DNA of 64,000 nt from Bacillota bacterium (GTDB taxonomy: Bacteria > Bacillota > Bacilli > Paenibacillales > Paenibacillaceae). The notes beneath the pieces are model-generated. The model was not told where the DNA came from. It did not search any database and saw only the letters and a list, made by a program, of their open reading frames with translations. Positions 43,218-52,286 of the stretch are shown piece by piece (position 1 is the stretch's first letter; each line of letters starts with the position of its first letter). The stretch lies in NCBI GenBank assembly GCA_023460795.1, contig JAEWPC010000022.1:1-64000 (forward strand), read 5' to 3'. The translations under genes were made by a program, and so were the position numbers.

Positions 43218-43877
43218 ATGCGAAAAAGGTTTCAGGTGACGGACGGAACGACGATGCGCACGGTTGTGATTCGCAACTATGGAGAGTCGGACTTCGGGAA
43301 GTTAATCGACTTGCAAGCCGAATGCTTTCCGCCGCCGTATCCGTCCGAGTTATGGTGGAACGAGGCTCAGCTAACGGAACACGCGACGAGATTTCCGGAC
43401 GGAGCGATCTGCGCCGAGATCGACGGTAGAATCGTCGGCTCGATGACGGCGCTGCGCATCCGTCTCGAAGAATACACCCGGCATGATTGGTCGACGATTG
43501 CAGACGATGGATATATTAGAAATCATCAGCCTGACGGGGAGACGCTGTATGTCATCGACATTGGCGTATCGCCGGCCTTTCGCCAATTCGGCTTAGGCAA
43601 ATGGCTCATGCAGTCGATGTACGAGACCGTTGTCCATCTGGGATGCGACAGATTGCTAGGCGCCGGCCGCATGCCCGGATACGGAGCGTTGTCGGACCGT
43701 ATGACCGCCGAGGAGTACTTGGAGCAGGTCGTTCAAGGCCAGCGGAAGGACCCGGTCATTACGTTCCTGCTGCGCTGCGGAAGAATGCCGGTCGGCGTCG
43801 TGCAGAACTACTTGGATGACGAGCAATCCGCCAATTACGCAGCTTTAATGGAATGGCGTAACCCGTTCAAACTTTAA
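43218..43877 (+). CDS. GNAT-family N-acetyltransferase (YhcX N-domain-like)
   Basis: The 219-residue protein has the acetyl-CoA site pattern VIDIGVSPAFRQFGLGKWLM near residues 113-132, shown here as IGVSPAFR then FGLGKW, and an N-terminal strand with ECFPPPYPSELWW. Length and the C-terminal extension fit the GNAT half of nitrilase-GNAT fusions. GGGAGG lies about 12 bases before ATG 43218; an in-frame ATG at 43254 is also possible. It lies 24 bp after the nitrilase gene. Confidence 0.86.
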   Translation: MRKRFQVTDGTTMRTVVIRNYGESDFGKLIDLQAECFPPPYPSELWWNEAQLTEHATRFPDGAICAEIDGRIVGSMTALRIRLEEYTRHDWSTIADDGYIRNHQPDGETLYVIDIGVSPAFRQFGLGKWLMQSMYETVVHLGCDRLLGAGRMPGYGALSDRMTAEEYLEQVVQGQRKDPVITFLLRCGRMPVGVVQNYLDDEQSANYAALMEWRNPFKL

Positions 43878-43909
43878 TGTGACGGCAACCTATTGAGGAG
43901 GATATTGGA

Positions 43910-44581
43910 ATGGAGTACGTTCGCGTTACATCTATCGAAGACTCGAATTTCGCGGCGATGCACCGGATGATGACGAAGATTTTTCCGCCGGAGGAAGTGC
44001 TGGCGTTCGAACTATGGAGAGAACCGATCTCCGATCCGTCGATTCACGTCTATGTGGCCATCGAGAGTGGAGAAGTCGTCGGCGCGACCGAATACCGGTA
44101 CTATCCGGAGCTGCGCGTCGCGATGACCGATTTCACCATCATTAGCGCATTAAGCAAAGGCATCGGGAGGTTCCTGTTCGTGGAGCGGCAGAAGGATTTG
44201 GTTCGCTTGCAGGCCGCGTCGGGTACGGTGGCGCTAGGCATGTTCGCCGAGATCTATAACCCTCAAGCGACGGCTAGCCATTCGTTCGGCGAAGTACTCG
44301 CGATGCATCCGGCGGTACGCCGCGAAGTGCTGTCCCACTTGGGCTATCGGAAGCTGGACCTTGCCTACGTTCATCCTTCATGGGATCACGAGGGCAAGGC
44401 GGTTACGGAGCTCGATTTAGGCTTCTTGCCCGCCGACCATGCGACGACGCACCTTCCCGCATCCCTCGTAACCGAGTTCTTGACCACCTATTACGAGGCG
44501 CTGCCGAACAAGCCGATGGAATGGCTGAAGATGATCGCGGAGCTCGAGACGCGTAGCGACATCGAACTCATGCCGTTATAA
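43910..44581 (+). CDS. GNAT-like protein of unknown specificity
   Basis: The 223-residue protein looks like a divergent GNAT fold: an N-terminal part with MMTKIFPPEEVL, a strand VYVAIESGEVVGATEYRYY split by a turn, and a helix after it, but no clear acetyl-CoA loop. The C-terminal half (HPSWDHEGKAV, PADHATTHLP) is not one I recognise. It lies 32 bp behind the GNAT gene and 12 bp before a PhnP-like gene, so it is probably part of the same operon. Confidence 0.65.
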   Translation: MEYVRVTSIEDSNFAAMHRMMTKIFPPEEVLAFELWREPISDPSIHVYVAIESGEVVGATEYRYYPELRVAMTDFTIISALSKGIGRFLFVERQKDLVRLQAASGTVALGMFAEIYNPQATASHSFGEVLAMHPAVRREVLSHLGYRKLDLAYVHPSWDHEGKAVTELDLGFLPADHATTHLPASLVTEFLTTYYEALPNKPMEWLKMIAELETRSDIELMPL

Positions 44582-44593
44582 GAAGGAGAAGCT

Positions 44594-45367
44594 ATGCGGA
44601 TCACGGTGCTTGGTAACGGCGATTCAATGGGAACGCCCAGGGTGTATTGCGAATGCGGCGTCTGCACGGAAGCGCGAACGTCGGGAGTGAACAGACGTTA
44701 TCGTTCGGCCTTGTGGTTGGAGGAGGATCGCTTGCCGCCGCTGCTGCTGGATTGCGGGCAGGACTGGCGCGCCCAGATGGAGCGGCTTCGCGTCCGACAC
44801 GTCGAGCATGCGCTTATTACGCATGCGCATATGGACCATATCGCCGGACTCACCGACTGGGCCGACGGCTGCAGATGGCGGGGCGAGCCCGCAACGCTGC
44901 ATGCGCCGGAAGAGGTACTCGCGTTAATTCGCAGCAGATACCCATGGGTAGAAACTCAGCTTGAGATGATCGCGAACGATAAAGGGATGGACTACGGTCC
45001 TTGGAACATCCGAACGTGGAAAGTGAATCACGGCAAGAACGGATACTCCTACGCCTATCGTTTCGACCATAAGACGGATGGCAAAGCGTGGGCTTATTGC
45101 TCGGACGCGATCAATATGACCGACGAGCAGATCGAACCGCTGCAGGGTCTCGATCTGCTCTTCCTCGGAACCAGCTTCGTGGAGGAGCCGTATCCGATGG
45201 AGACGAGATCGGTATACGATATGAAAGAAGGAATACAGCTTGCGGAGCGGTTAATGCCTAGCAGAGTCCTGTTCACCCATTTGTCTCACGACGTGGACGC
45301 GCGGCAGAACTATTCGCTCCCGCCGCACATTCAGCTTGCCGAAACCGGGATGATGATCGAGCTTTAA
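44594..45367 (+). CDS. metallo-beta-lactamase fold hydrolase, PhnP-like
   Basis: The 257-residue protein starts with GNGDSMGTPRVYCECGVC, where the CxCxxC cysteines match the extra zinc site of PhnP-type phosphodiesterases, and has the metal motif THAHMDHIAG near residue 75, with further histidines near the end (LFTHLSHDVDA). PhnP cleaves cyclic ribose phosphates. Substrate here is unproven and no phosphonate genes are near. Its stop overlaps the stop of the converging gene by four bases. Confidence 0.85.
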   Translation: MRITVLGNGDSMGTPRVYCECGVCTEARTSGVNRRYRSALWLEEDRLPPLLLDCGQDWRAQMERLRVRHVEHALITHAHMDHIAGLTDWADGCRWRGEPATLHAPEEVLALIRSRYPWVETQLEMIANDKGMDYGPWNIRTWKVNHGKNGYSYAYRFDHKTDGKAWAYCSDAINMTDEQIEPLQGLDLLFLGTSFVEEPYPMETRSVYDMKEGIQLAERLMPSRVLFTHLSHDVDARQNYSLPPHIQLAETGMMIEL

Positions 45368-46059
45368 TCCCGGCTGCGGATTACGAGCATTAGACCGCCG
45401 CTGATCGTAATCGTGCCCGTCGCGGCATTCAGCACGTTGCTGACGCCGATGGATTGGCCGAGCTGAATCGTGGCGTTATGAAGCGGGTAACGAAAACCTT
45501 CCAGCGTTATACCCGTAACCGTCTCGGAGAGCGGAAGCAGAGAGACGTTCTCGTACCGCGAATCTTCGGCGATCCTTATGATGGACTTGTTCGTACATAA
45601 TCGAATTTCGTTGTGCTCGTCGATCAAGCGCAGGCTGCATCCCAGCTCCTGCGCTTGTTGGAGCAGATGGACGTTGGCGAGGGTGTGGTCGAATCGCGTG
45701 CCGAGAGCGCCGATCATATCGATGTCGATAAACCCGCGGTTCACGGCTTCGCGGAACGCAAGCTCCGTGTCCGTCCAGTCTTTGTCCACGGCGTCGAACG
45801 ACAGAAGCTCGTCCGAGTAATTGCGAATCAGATCCAGCTGCTCAGAGGTAACCGAGTCGAAGTCCCCGACGGCCAGCTTCATCCGCAAGCCGCTTGAGGC
45901 GACGAATTCGGCTCCGCGATCGGCCCCGATGATGCAATCATAATGCTGAAGATAAGCGGCGGCCCATTCTCCGAGCCTGCCTCCGGATACGATTAACGCA
46001 CGGGTGTGCGGTTGTTGAACGGTCACGAGATGACATCCTTTGCTATTCGAGATAACCAT
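45364..46059 (-). CDS. thiN: thiamine pyrophosphokinase
   Basis: The enzyme converts thiamine to thiamine diphosphate, the cofactor used by the PDH E1 encoded nearby. The 231-residue protein shows IVSGG, GADRGAEF, AVGDFDSV and TDTELA in the N-domain and GALGTRFDH, then a beta-rich C-domain with SNVLN. The start is uncertain: ATG 46059 has AGGA upstream, while GTG 46026 has AAAGGA about 9 bases upstream and gives a more typical short N-terminus. A minus-strand TATACT lies at 46085-46090. Confidence 0.9.
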   Translation of the reverse strand: MVISNSKGCHLVTVQQPHTRALIVSGGRLGEWAAAYLQHYDCIIGADRGAEFVASSGLRMKLAVGDFDSVTSEQLDLIRNYSDELLSFDAVDKDWTDTELAFREAVNRGFIDIDMIGALGTRFDHTLANVHLLQQAQELGCSLRLIDEHNEIRLCTNKSIIRIAEDSRYENVSLLPLSETVTGITLEGFRYPLHNATIQLGQSIGVSNVLNAATGTITISGGLMLVIRSRD

Positions 46060-46189
46060 GCGGTAAATTTCCTATAGTCCTCTCAGTATAACGGCAAAAA
46101 GAGCGTTGCGGAACTGCCGGACCTGCCGCTACAATGAGAGAGGATTGTCATCAATCGACAACGATCGGGATTATCGGAGGTTATCGGCA

Positions 46190-46831
46190 TTGGAATGGGA
46201 TGTCTTTCATATTTTCAGCTTGATCGGAACGATCGCATTCGCCGTCAGCGGCGCGATCGTCGCCATGGAAGAGGAGTATGACATCCTCGGCGTATTCGTG
46301 TTGGGCCTCGTAACCGCGTTCGGGGGCGGCGTCATACGGAACCTGCTCATCGGCGTTCCGGTAACGACGTTATGGAGCCAAGGGCTGTTTTTGAAAACGG
46401 CGGTTATCGCCATCCTCATCGTGTTCTTATTGCCGATTCATTGGATTCATCATTGGAAGCGGGGCGAGGCGTTCTTCGACGCGATCGGCTTAGCCGCGTT
46501 CGCGATACAAGGCGCCTTGTACGCCGTTCAAGAGCATTTGCCGCTTAGCGCGGTGATGGTCGCGGCCATGCTGACCGGAATCGGCGGCGGGATGGTCAGG
46601 GACGTCATGGCCGGCCGCAAACCTCTGGTATTGCGGGACGAAATTTACGCCGTCTGGGCGTTATTGGCGGGACTAGCGATCGGTCTCTTCGATCTGCAGC
46701 TCGCTTGGGAATTGTTCGCTTTATTTTCGGTGGTCGTGTTGTTCAGAATGTTATCGGTCTACTATAAATGGAAGCTGCCTCGTCGGTCGTTGCACGGGGC
46801 GCAATCGAGAGATGTTGGAGGGCAAGCATGA
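46190..46831 (+). CDS. trimeric intracellular cation channel family protein (UPF0126, YvgT-like)
   Basis: The 213-residue membrane protein consists of two repeated three-helix UPF0126 units; the glycine motifs FGGGVIRNLLIG and GIGGGMVRDVMAGRKP mark each unit. Prokaryotic TRIC homologues form cation channels; the physiological ion is unknown. TTG 46190 is chosen as start because GGAGG lies 9 bases upstream and the first helix follows at once; a frame opening at 46106 has no site. Its stop overlaps the next start (ATGA). Confidence 0.85.
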   Translation: MEWDVFHIFSLIGTIAFAVSGAIVAMEEEYDILGVFVLGLVTAFGGGVIRNLLIGVPVTTLWSQGLFLKTAVIAILIVFLLPIHWIHHWKRGEAFFDAIGLAAFAIQGALYAVQEHLPLSAVMVAAMLTGIGGGMVRDVMAGRKPLVLRDEIYAVWALLAGLAIGLFDLQLAWELFALFSVVVLFRMLSVYYKWKLPRRSLHGAQSRDVGGQA

Positions 46832-47304
46832 GCTATTCCGTACTATTCGTCTGTTTAGGCAACATCTGCCGTTCTCCGATGGCGGAAGCGGTATTCAAGG
46901 ATTTAGTCCGCCGCGAAGGGCTCGAAGATCGGATCGCGGTCGATTCCGCGGGTACGGGCGACTGGCACGTCGGGCATCCTCCCCACGAAGGGACTCGCAA
47001 GCTACTGGACCGCAACGGTATCTCCTACGCGGGCATGAAGGCGCGTCAGATCGCCAAAGCCGACGGAGACCGGTTCGATCTGATCGTGGCGATGGACACC
47101 CGCAATGAGAGCGATATCCGGAGCTTACTCGGGGCTTCGCCGAAATCCGAAGTGATCCGGTTTCTCTCGTTGATGCCGGAACAAGGACTCGTGGACGTGC
47201 CCGACCCGTATTACTCGGGCAACTTCGACGAGGTGTACGAGCTGGTGAAAGAAGGCTGCGAGAAATTGCTGGCGGTCGTCAAGGAGAGATTGGCGCATGG
47301 GTGA
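46828..47304 (+). CDS. low-molecular-weight protein tyrosine phosphatase
   Basis: The 158-residue enzyme has the phosphate loop C9-LGNICR-S16 (C9 nucleophile, R15) and the general acid D126 in DPYYSG, all in the usual places. It could act on protein tyrosine or arginine phosphate (as YwlE does in Bacillus); the residue after the Cys-loop does not decide this for me. It is translationally coupled to the channel gene upstream and overlaps the next gene by 8 bp. Confidence 0.92.
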   Translation: MSYSVLFVCLGNICRSPMAEAVFKDLVRREGLEDRIAVDSAGTGDWHVGHPPHEGTRKLLDRNGISYAGMKARQIAKADGDRFDLIVAMDTRNESDIRSLLGASPKSEVIRFLSLMPEQGLVDVPDPYYSGNFDEVYELVKEGCEKLLAVVKERLAHG

Positions 47305-47818
47305 GGATTCCGCTAAGGATACGCCGAACGCGCCGCTGCCTCTTAGCTTCGCCCAGATGAGGCTTGTGAACGAGGAGGAGCTGACGAGACGGATCGAGAC
47401 GGTGACTACGCTCAGCGAGCAGAACGGAGAGCTGTACCGGCTTGTCAAAGACGGGGAAACCGGCGAGCATTACTTGCACTACGCGGTGTACCATGTGAAT
47501 GTGGCAGGAGGCGGGGCGGAGGAGCATTACCATCATCTGCTTCCCGTGCCGCACGACGACGTCATCGCGATGGCGCTTGGCGCGCCGTGGCCGCAATATC
47601 CGTCGCAATGGGAGGCCGCGTATCTGCGCAACGGGCCGCACGGCGGATTCGTCTGGTACGACCCGAGCGGCGCGAGCATGGACGAGGCGGCTTACGAGGA
47701 AGCCGCCGCCATGCTTAAGGAGCAGTTGCTGGCGTTCCGCCGCAGCGGTTCGCATACCGAGGAAGAGATTAAGAGATTGTTCGACACGATAGAGCGCAAG
47801 CTCCCGCCCTCCGTCTAA
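47297..47818 (+). CDS. conserved-looking protein of unknown function
   Basis: I do not recognise this 173-residue protein. It has no signal peptide or membrane helix. The central part is rich in His, Tyr and Gly (AVYHVNVAGGGAEEHYHHLLPVPHDD), here split as YHVNVAGG and EEHYHHLLP, which could bind metal, and the C-terminal third is helical and charged. It overlaps the phosphatase gene by 8 bp, so it is probably coexpressed with it. Codon use is like its neighbours. Confidence 0.65.
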   Translation: MGEDSAKDTPNAPLPLSFAQMRLVNEEELTRRIETVTTLSEQNGELYRLVKDGETGEHYLHYAVYHVNVAGGGAEEHYHHLLPVPHDDVIAMALGAPWPQYPSQWEAAYLRNGPHGGFVWYDPSGASMDEAAYEEAAAMLKEQLLAFRRSGSHTEEEIKRLFDTIERKLPPSV

Positions 47819-47825
47819 CCGAGGG

Positions 47826-48578
47826 TTATCCGAATACCGCAGGCGTAGGCCCTAGGAAGGTGCCGAGCGCTTCCGGTATTTCTTTTTGCCAAAATCCCCA
47901 TTTATGCTCCCCTTCTTTCTCCGAATAGAGGAACTTGGCTCCTTTGGCCAGCAGCAGCTCGCGTGCGGTTCGGTTCAACGACACGAAATCGAACACGCCG
48001 CGATCGGTCTCGTAAGCCGTCTCCTGCAAGCCGACCGTCATCCACAGCCGCAGTCGTTCTAGCGACCCTGCCTGTCTCAGCTGTTCGATCGACGAACCGT
48101 AGAACGCACCCGAGAAACTGACGATTTGATTAAATAGGTGCGGATATTGCAGGGCGATCGAGAGGGACACCGTACCTCCTAACGAATCCCCGGCGAGGAC
48201 GCGCTGCTCGGGCACGTCGCGAACCGGATAATGCGATTCCACCCAAGGGATCATCTCCTCGGCGAAGTACCGTACATAAGCCGCATGCCGATCGCCGTCA
48301 GGCGCGTATTCGTTCGTGCGATGCGTTTTGTCCACGTCAACCCCTACGATAATGAACGGCTCCCAGCCTTCTTCGATAATCAAGCGCTGAGCCTGGGTCG
48401 CGATGCGGCCGAAATTGAAGAAATCTTCGCCGTCTTGGCAGTAGACGACGGGGTAACTGATCCATTCTTGGAAGCCGGGCGGCAGATAGACGCGCAACGA
48501 CCGGCTTTGCTCCGGCAAATAACGGCTTGGCATATCGTGTCTAACGATCGTTCTTCGGAATAACGGGTTGTCGCTCAT
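47826..48578 (-). CDS. alpha/beta hydrolase, esterase D/enterochelin-esterase type
   Basis: The 250-residue protein has nucleophile S132 in AGDSLGGT, an oxyanion-side region VVYCQDGEDFFN, and the catalytic-type His in GEHKWGFWQKE. These fit the putative esterase (PF00756) family. Substrate is unknown. ATG 48578 is chosen because AAGGAGG lies about 9 bases upstream; the frame upstream has no site. It diverges from the pdh operon and ends 8 bp from the converging gene. Confidence 0.87.
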   Translation of the reverse strand: MSDNPLFRRTIVRHDMPSRYLPEQSRSLRVYLPPGFQEWISYPVVYCQDGEDFFNFGRIATQAQRLIIEEGWEPFIIVGVDVDKTHRTNEYAPDGDRHAAYVRYFAEEMIPWVESHYPVRDVPEQRVLAGDSLGGTVSLSIALQYPHLFNQIVSFSGAFYGSSIEQLRQAGSLERLRLWMTVGLQETAYETDRGVFDFVSLNRTARELLLAKGAKFLYSEKEGEHKWGFWQKEIPEALGTFLGPTPAVFG

Positions 48579-48662
48579 GGGATGAGCCTCCTTAGCAGGT
48601 ATGGGAAAACTCGGGCTTGGGTAAACCAAATGAAGACTGACTAAGAGCGGAGTGTACTATTG

Positions 48663-48774
48663 TGTTATATAAAATTTATCACCCTGTTATATAAACATAA
48701 ATGTCGATGAAGCTATATAAATAAAGGATTTTTGGACATTTTCTTTGACCAAACCGGTTAAACAGGGATATAAT
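48663..48774 (+). promoter_or_regulatory. pdh operon promoter region with AT-rich direct repeats
   Basis: TTGACC (48745-48750) and TATAAT (48769-48774) are 18 bp apart and begin the pdhA transcript. Upstream, TGTTATATAAA occurs at 48663-48673 and 48685-48695, exactly 22 bp apart (two helical turns), and a related TATATAAA lies at 48714-48721. The repeats are a plausible activator or repressor site or UP-element-like region. Confidence 0.7.
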
Positions 48775-48825
48775 AATTCTATAACAGAAAGCCCTCTTCC
48801 ACAATTCAAGATGAGGTGAACCTTA

Positions 48826-49932
48826 ATGAGCAAAGTATCAATGGAAAAGCCGGCCAACCAAACCGCCGGTCAAGCAGCGCACGAAGTAAGGTCGGATAAT
48901 GTCGTACCGCTGCAAGTATTGTCTCCGGAAGGAGAGGTCGTCAACGCGGAGCGTATGCCGAACCTGTCCGACGATCAATTGAAAGAAATCATGTACCGTA
49001 TGGTATTCACCCGCACTTGGGACGATCGCGCCGTTAACTTGGGTCGCCAAGGCCGTCTGGGCTTCTATGCGCCGGTATCCGGACAAGAAGCGACGATGGT
49101 CGGCAGCGAATACGCGATCAACAAAGAAGATTTCATCGCTCCGGGCTACCGCGACATGCCGCAAATCGTCTGGCACGGTCTGCCTCTGTACCAAGCGTTC
49201 CTGTATTCCCGCGGTCACCAGCACGGCGGTCAAATTCCGGAAGGCGTTAACGTCCTCATGCCCCAAATCATTATCGGCGCGCAAATCCTGCATGCTACCG
49301 GCGTTGCGATGGCGTTCAAGCTGAAAGGCGAGAAACGCGTCGCGATCACTTACACCGGCGACGGCGGCTCGTCCGAAGGCGACTTCTACGAAGGTCTTAA
49401 CTTCGCGGGCTCGTTTAAGCTCCCGGTTATTTATTTCGTACAGAACAACGGTTACGCGATCACGACGCCGTACGCGAAGCAAACCGGCGCGCAATCGATC
49501 GCTCACAAAGCGCTTGCGGCGGGCATCCGCGGCATTCAAGTCGACGGTATGGACGTGCTTGCGGTAATCTCCGCCGTACAAGAAGCTGCCGAGATCGCTC
49601 GTAACGGCGGCGGCGCGACGCTTATCGAAGGCTTGACGTACCGTTTCCGTCCGCACTCGATGGCCGACGACACGACGAAGTACCGCACGAAGGACGAGGA
49701 AGCGGAGTGGAGCCCACGAGATCCGCTTGTCCGTTTCGGCAAGTATCTGGAGAAAAAAGGACTTTGGTCTGAAGAAGATACGGCGCGCGTCAAAGAAGAA
49801 GCGAAGAACACGGTGAACGAGCACATCAAGAAAGCCGAGCAAACGGAGAAAATGACCGTGAACGGCCTGATCGATTCGATGTTCGAACATACGCCTCCGC
49901 ATCTCGAAGAGCAAAAAGCCGATTTCCAATAA
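48826..49932 (+). CDS. pdhA: pyruvate dehydrogenase E1 alpha subunit
   Basis: E1 uses thiamine diphosphate to decarboxylate pyruvate; the alpha subunit binds the cofactor with beta. The 368-residue protein has the ThDP motif GDGGSSEGDFYEGLNFA near residue 181, and the phosphorylation-loop region YRFRPHSMADD near 272. The start ATG has GAGGTGA upstream. It begins a four-gene operon in the order E1 alpha, E1 beta, E2, E3. Confidence 0.97.
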   Translation: MSKVSMEKPANQTAGQAAHEVRSDNVVPLQVLSPEGEVVNAERMPNLSDDQLKEIMYRMVFTRTWDDRAVNLGRQGRLGFYAPVSGQEATMVGSEYAINKEDFIAPGYRDMPQIVWHGLPLYQAFLYSRGHQHGGQIPEGVNVLMPQIIIGAQILHATGVAMAFKLKGEKRVAITYTGDGGSSEGDFYEGLNFAGSFKLPVIYFVQNNGYAITTPYAKQTGAQSIAHKALAAGIRGIQVDGMDVLAVISAVQEAAEIARNGGGATLIEGLTYRFRPHSMADDTTKYRTKDEEAEWSPRDPLVRFGKYLEKKGLWSEEDTARVKEEAKNTVNEHIKKAEQTEKMTVNGLIDSMFEHTPPHLEEQKADFQ

Positions 49933-49959
49933 ATCGTAAGACGGGAGAGTAGACACAGC

Positions 49960-50937
49960 ATGGCTCAGATGAATATGAAAGAAGCGATCCGCGACGCGAT
50001 TCGCGTCGAGCTGAAGAACGATCCTAACGTCATCGTGTTCGGCGAAGACGTCGGCAAAGTAGGCGGCGTATTCCGCGCGACGGAAGGGTTGCAAGCCGAA
50101 TTCGGCGAAACCCGCGTGTTCGACACGCCGCTCGCGGAATCCGCGATCGGCGGTCTTGCCGTCGGTCTTGGCATTCAGGGCTTCCGTCCCGTGGCGGAAA
50201 TCCAATTCGTCGGCTTCATCTTCGAAGCGATGGACCAAATGTTCATTCAAGCGGCGCGCATGAGATACCGTTCCGGCGGCCGTTACAACTCTCCGATCGT
50301 ATTCCGCACGCCGTTCGGCGGCGGCGTTAAAGCGGCGGAGCTTCATACCGACTCTTTGGAAGGTCTCGCGATCCAGACGCCAGGAATTAAAGTCATCGTT
50401 CCTTCTAACCCGTATGACGCGAAAGGCTTGCTCGTATCGGCGATCCGCGACAACGACCCCGTATTTTTCATGGAGCATTTGAACTTGTACCATGCGTTCC
50501 GCGATGAAGTGCCTGAAGAGGCGTACACGGTGCCGATCGGCAAAGCGAAAGTCGTTCGCGAAGGCAAAGACGTTACGATCATCGCCTACGGCTTGATGGT
50601 TCATACGGCGCTCAAAGCTGCGGAAGAGCTCGAGAAGAACGGCGTATCCGCCGAAGTCATCGACCTGCGCACGCTGCTGCCGCTCGATATCGACACGATC
50701 GTCGCATCGATCCAGAAGACGAACCGCGCGATCGTCGTGCAGGAAGCGCAGAAAACTTCCGGCGCGGCCGCGGAAATCATCGCGCAAATCAACGAGAAAG
50801 CCATTCTACATCTGGAAGCACCGGTTCTCCGTTGTGCAGGTCCGGATACGGTATATCCGTTCGCGCAAATCGAGGATGCTTGGCTGCCGACGACGGCGCG
50901 CATCGTGAAAACCGTTAATCAAGTGCTGCAGTTCTAA
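49960..50937 (+). CDS. pdhB: pyruvate dehydrogenase E1 beta subunit
   Basis: The 325-residue protein shows GEDVGKVGGVFRAT near residue 28, DTPLAESAIGGLAVG near 57 and a C-terminal transketolase domain with VIDLRTLLPLD near 228, the full E1 beta layout. It forms the alpha2beta2 E1 heterotetramer with the protein encoded upstream, 27 bp away. Confidence 0.97.
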   Translation: MAQMNMKEAIRDAIRVELKNDPNVIVFGEDVGKVGGVFRATEGLQAEFGETRVFDTPLAESAIGGLAVGLGIQGFRPVAEIQFVGFIFEAMDQMFIQAARMRYRSGGRYNSPIVFRTPFGGGVKAAELHTDSLEGLAIQTPGIKVIVPSNPYDAKGLLVSAIRDNDPVFFMEHLNLYHAFRDEVPEEAYTVPIGKAKVVREGKDVTIIAYGLMVHTALKAAEELEKNGVSAEVIDLRTLLPLDIDTIVASIQKTNRAIVVQEAQKTSGAAAEIIAQINEKAILHLEAPVLRCAGPDTVYPFAQIEDAWLPTTARIVKTVNQVLQF

Positions 50938-50954
50938 TCGGAGGAGGATGCCAG

Positions 50955-52283
50955 GTGGCTAGATTCGAATATCGGTTCCCCGAGCTCGGCGAAGGGCTGC
51001 ATGAAGGCGAGATCGTCAAGATGCACATCGCGCCGGGCCAGACGGTAACGGACGAAGATATTATCATGGAAGTGCAGAACGACAAAGCGATCGTTGAAGT
51101 GCCTTGCCCGGTTAACGGCAAAGTAACCGAAGTCCTCGCGAAAGACGGACAAGTTATGCACGTCGGCGAAGTCGTCGCGATTATCGAAGCGGAAGGCGAC
51201 ATTCCCGAGCAAGCGCCATCGGAAGACAGCCATGCGCAAGCGGCAGGCGGCGCTTCCGGCAACAGCGCGGTAGGCGGCGCGGATACGAAAGGTCAGCCTG
51301 CTCAAGAAGCGGCAGCCGCGCCTGCGGCTCCGGCTGCGGCGGCTGCGCCGGCAAGCAACGCAATCGTGCTGGCAACGCCAAGCGTACGCAAGCTCGCACG
51401 CGAGCAAGGCGTCAACATCGCGCAAGTCGCAGGCACAGGCAAGAACGGACGCATTACCCGCGAGGATGTTCTCGGCTTTACGGGCGCTGCTCCAGCAGCG
51501 GCTGCACCAGCGGCCGAAGCTCCTGCTGCAGCTGCAACGGCTGCTCCGGCTGCATCGAAGGTTGCCGGTCCTGTCGGCCAAGGCGTAGAAGAGCGCGTGC
51601 CGTTCAAAGGCATCCGCAAAGCGATCGCGAACGCGATGGTCAAGTCGGTATACACGGCGCCTCACGTTACGCTAATGGACGAAGTGGACGTAACCGGCCT
51701 GGTCGCGCTTCGCAATCGCGCGAAGCCGATCGCCGAGAAGAAGGGCGTCAAGCTGACGTACTTGCCGTTCATCGTCAAGGCGCTCGTCGCGGCTTGCCGC
51801 GAGTTCCCGGTCATGAACGCCACGATCGACGAAGCGTCTAACGAGATCGTCTATAAGAAGTATTACAACATCGGCATCGCGACGGATACGGACAACGGTC
51901 TGATCGTTCCGGTCATCTTCGACGCCGACCGCAAGAACGTGTGGTCCGTGGCGAACGAGATCCGCGACCTCGCCGGCCGCGGCCGCGACGGCAAGCTTGC
52001 GGCGAACGAGCTGAAAGGAAGCACGATTTCGATCACGAACATCGGCTCCGCGGGTGGTATGTTCTTCACGCCGGTCATCAATTTCCCTGAAGCCGCGATT
52101 CTCGGCACCGGCCGCATTACCGAGAAAGCGATCGTCAAGAACGGCGAGATCGTCGCCGCTCCGATGATGGCATTGTCGCTTAGCTTCGACCATCGCATCG
52201 TCGACGGCGCGACGGCTCAAACTTTCTTGAACTACATCAAACAGCTGCTGGCAGATCCAGAGCTGCTCGTAATGGAGGTTTAA
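50955..52283 (+). CDS. pdhC: pyruvate dehydrogenase E2, dihydrolipoamide acetyltransferase
   Basis: The 442-residue core enzyme carries one lipoyl domain (about 2-78, lipoyl lysine in QNDKAIVE), an Ala/Pro/Gln linker, an E3-binding peripheral domain (about 135-172, ATPSVRKLARE), a second linker, and the catalytic domain from about 215 with DHRIVDGA near the end. The start is GTG 50955 with GGAGGAGG upstream. A single lipoyl domain is usual for Firmicutes. Confidence 0.96.
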   Translation: MARFEYRFPELGEGLHEGEIVKMHIAPGQTVTDEDIIMEVQNDKAIVEVPCPVNGKVTEVLAKDGQVMHVGEVVAIIEAEGDIPEQAPSEDSHAQAAGGASGNSAVGGADTKGQPAQEAAAAPAAPAAAAAPASNAIVLATPSVRKLAREQGVNIAQVAGTGKNGRITREDVLGFTGAAPAAAAPAAEAPAAAATAAPAASKVAGPVGQGVEERVPFKGIRKAIANAMVKSVYTAPHVTLMDEVDVTGLVALRNRAKPIAEKKGVKLTYLPFIVKALVAACREFPVMNATIDEASNEIVYKKYYNIGIATDTDNGLIVPVIFDADRKNVWSVANEIRDLAGRGRDGKLAANELKGSTISITNIGSAGGMFFTPVINFPEAAILGTGRITEKAIVKNGEIVAAPMMALSLSFDHRIVDGATAQTFLNYIKQLLADPELLVMEV

Positions 52284-52286
52284 CCC

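Noticed and set aside
48838..50787. A 649-codon minus-strand frame opposite pdhA-pdhB
   Set aside because: High-GC shadow of two certain genes; its composition is Arg/Asp-rich with no family motif.
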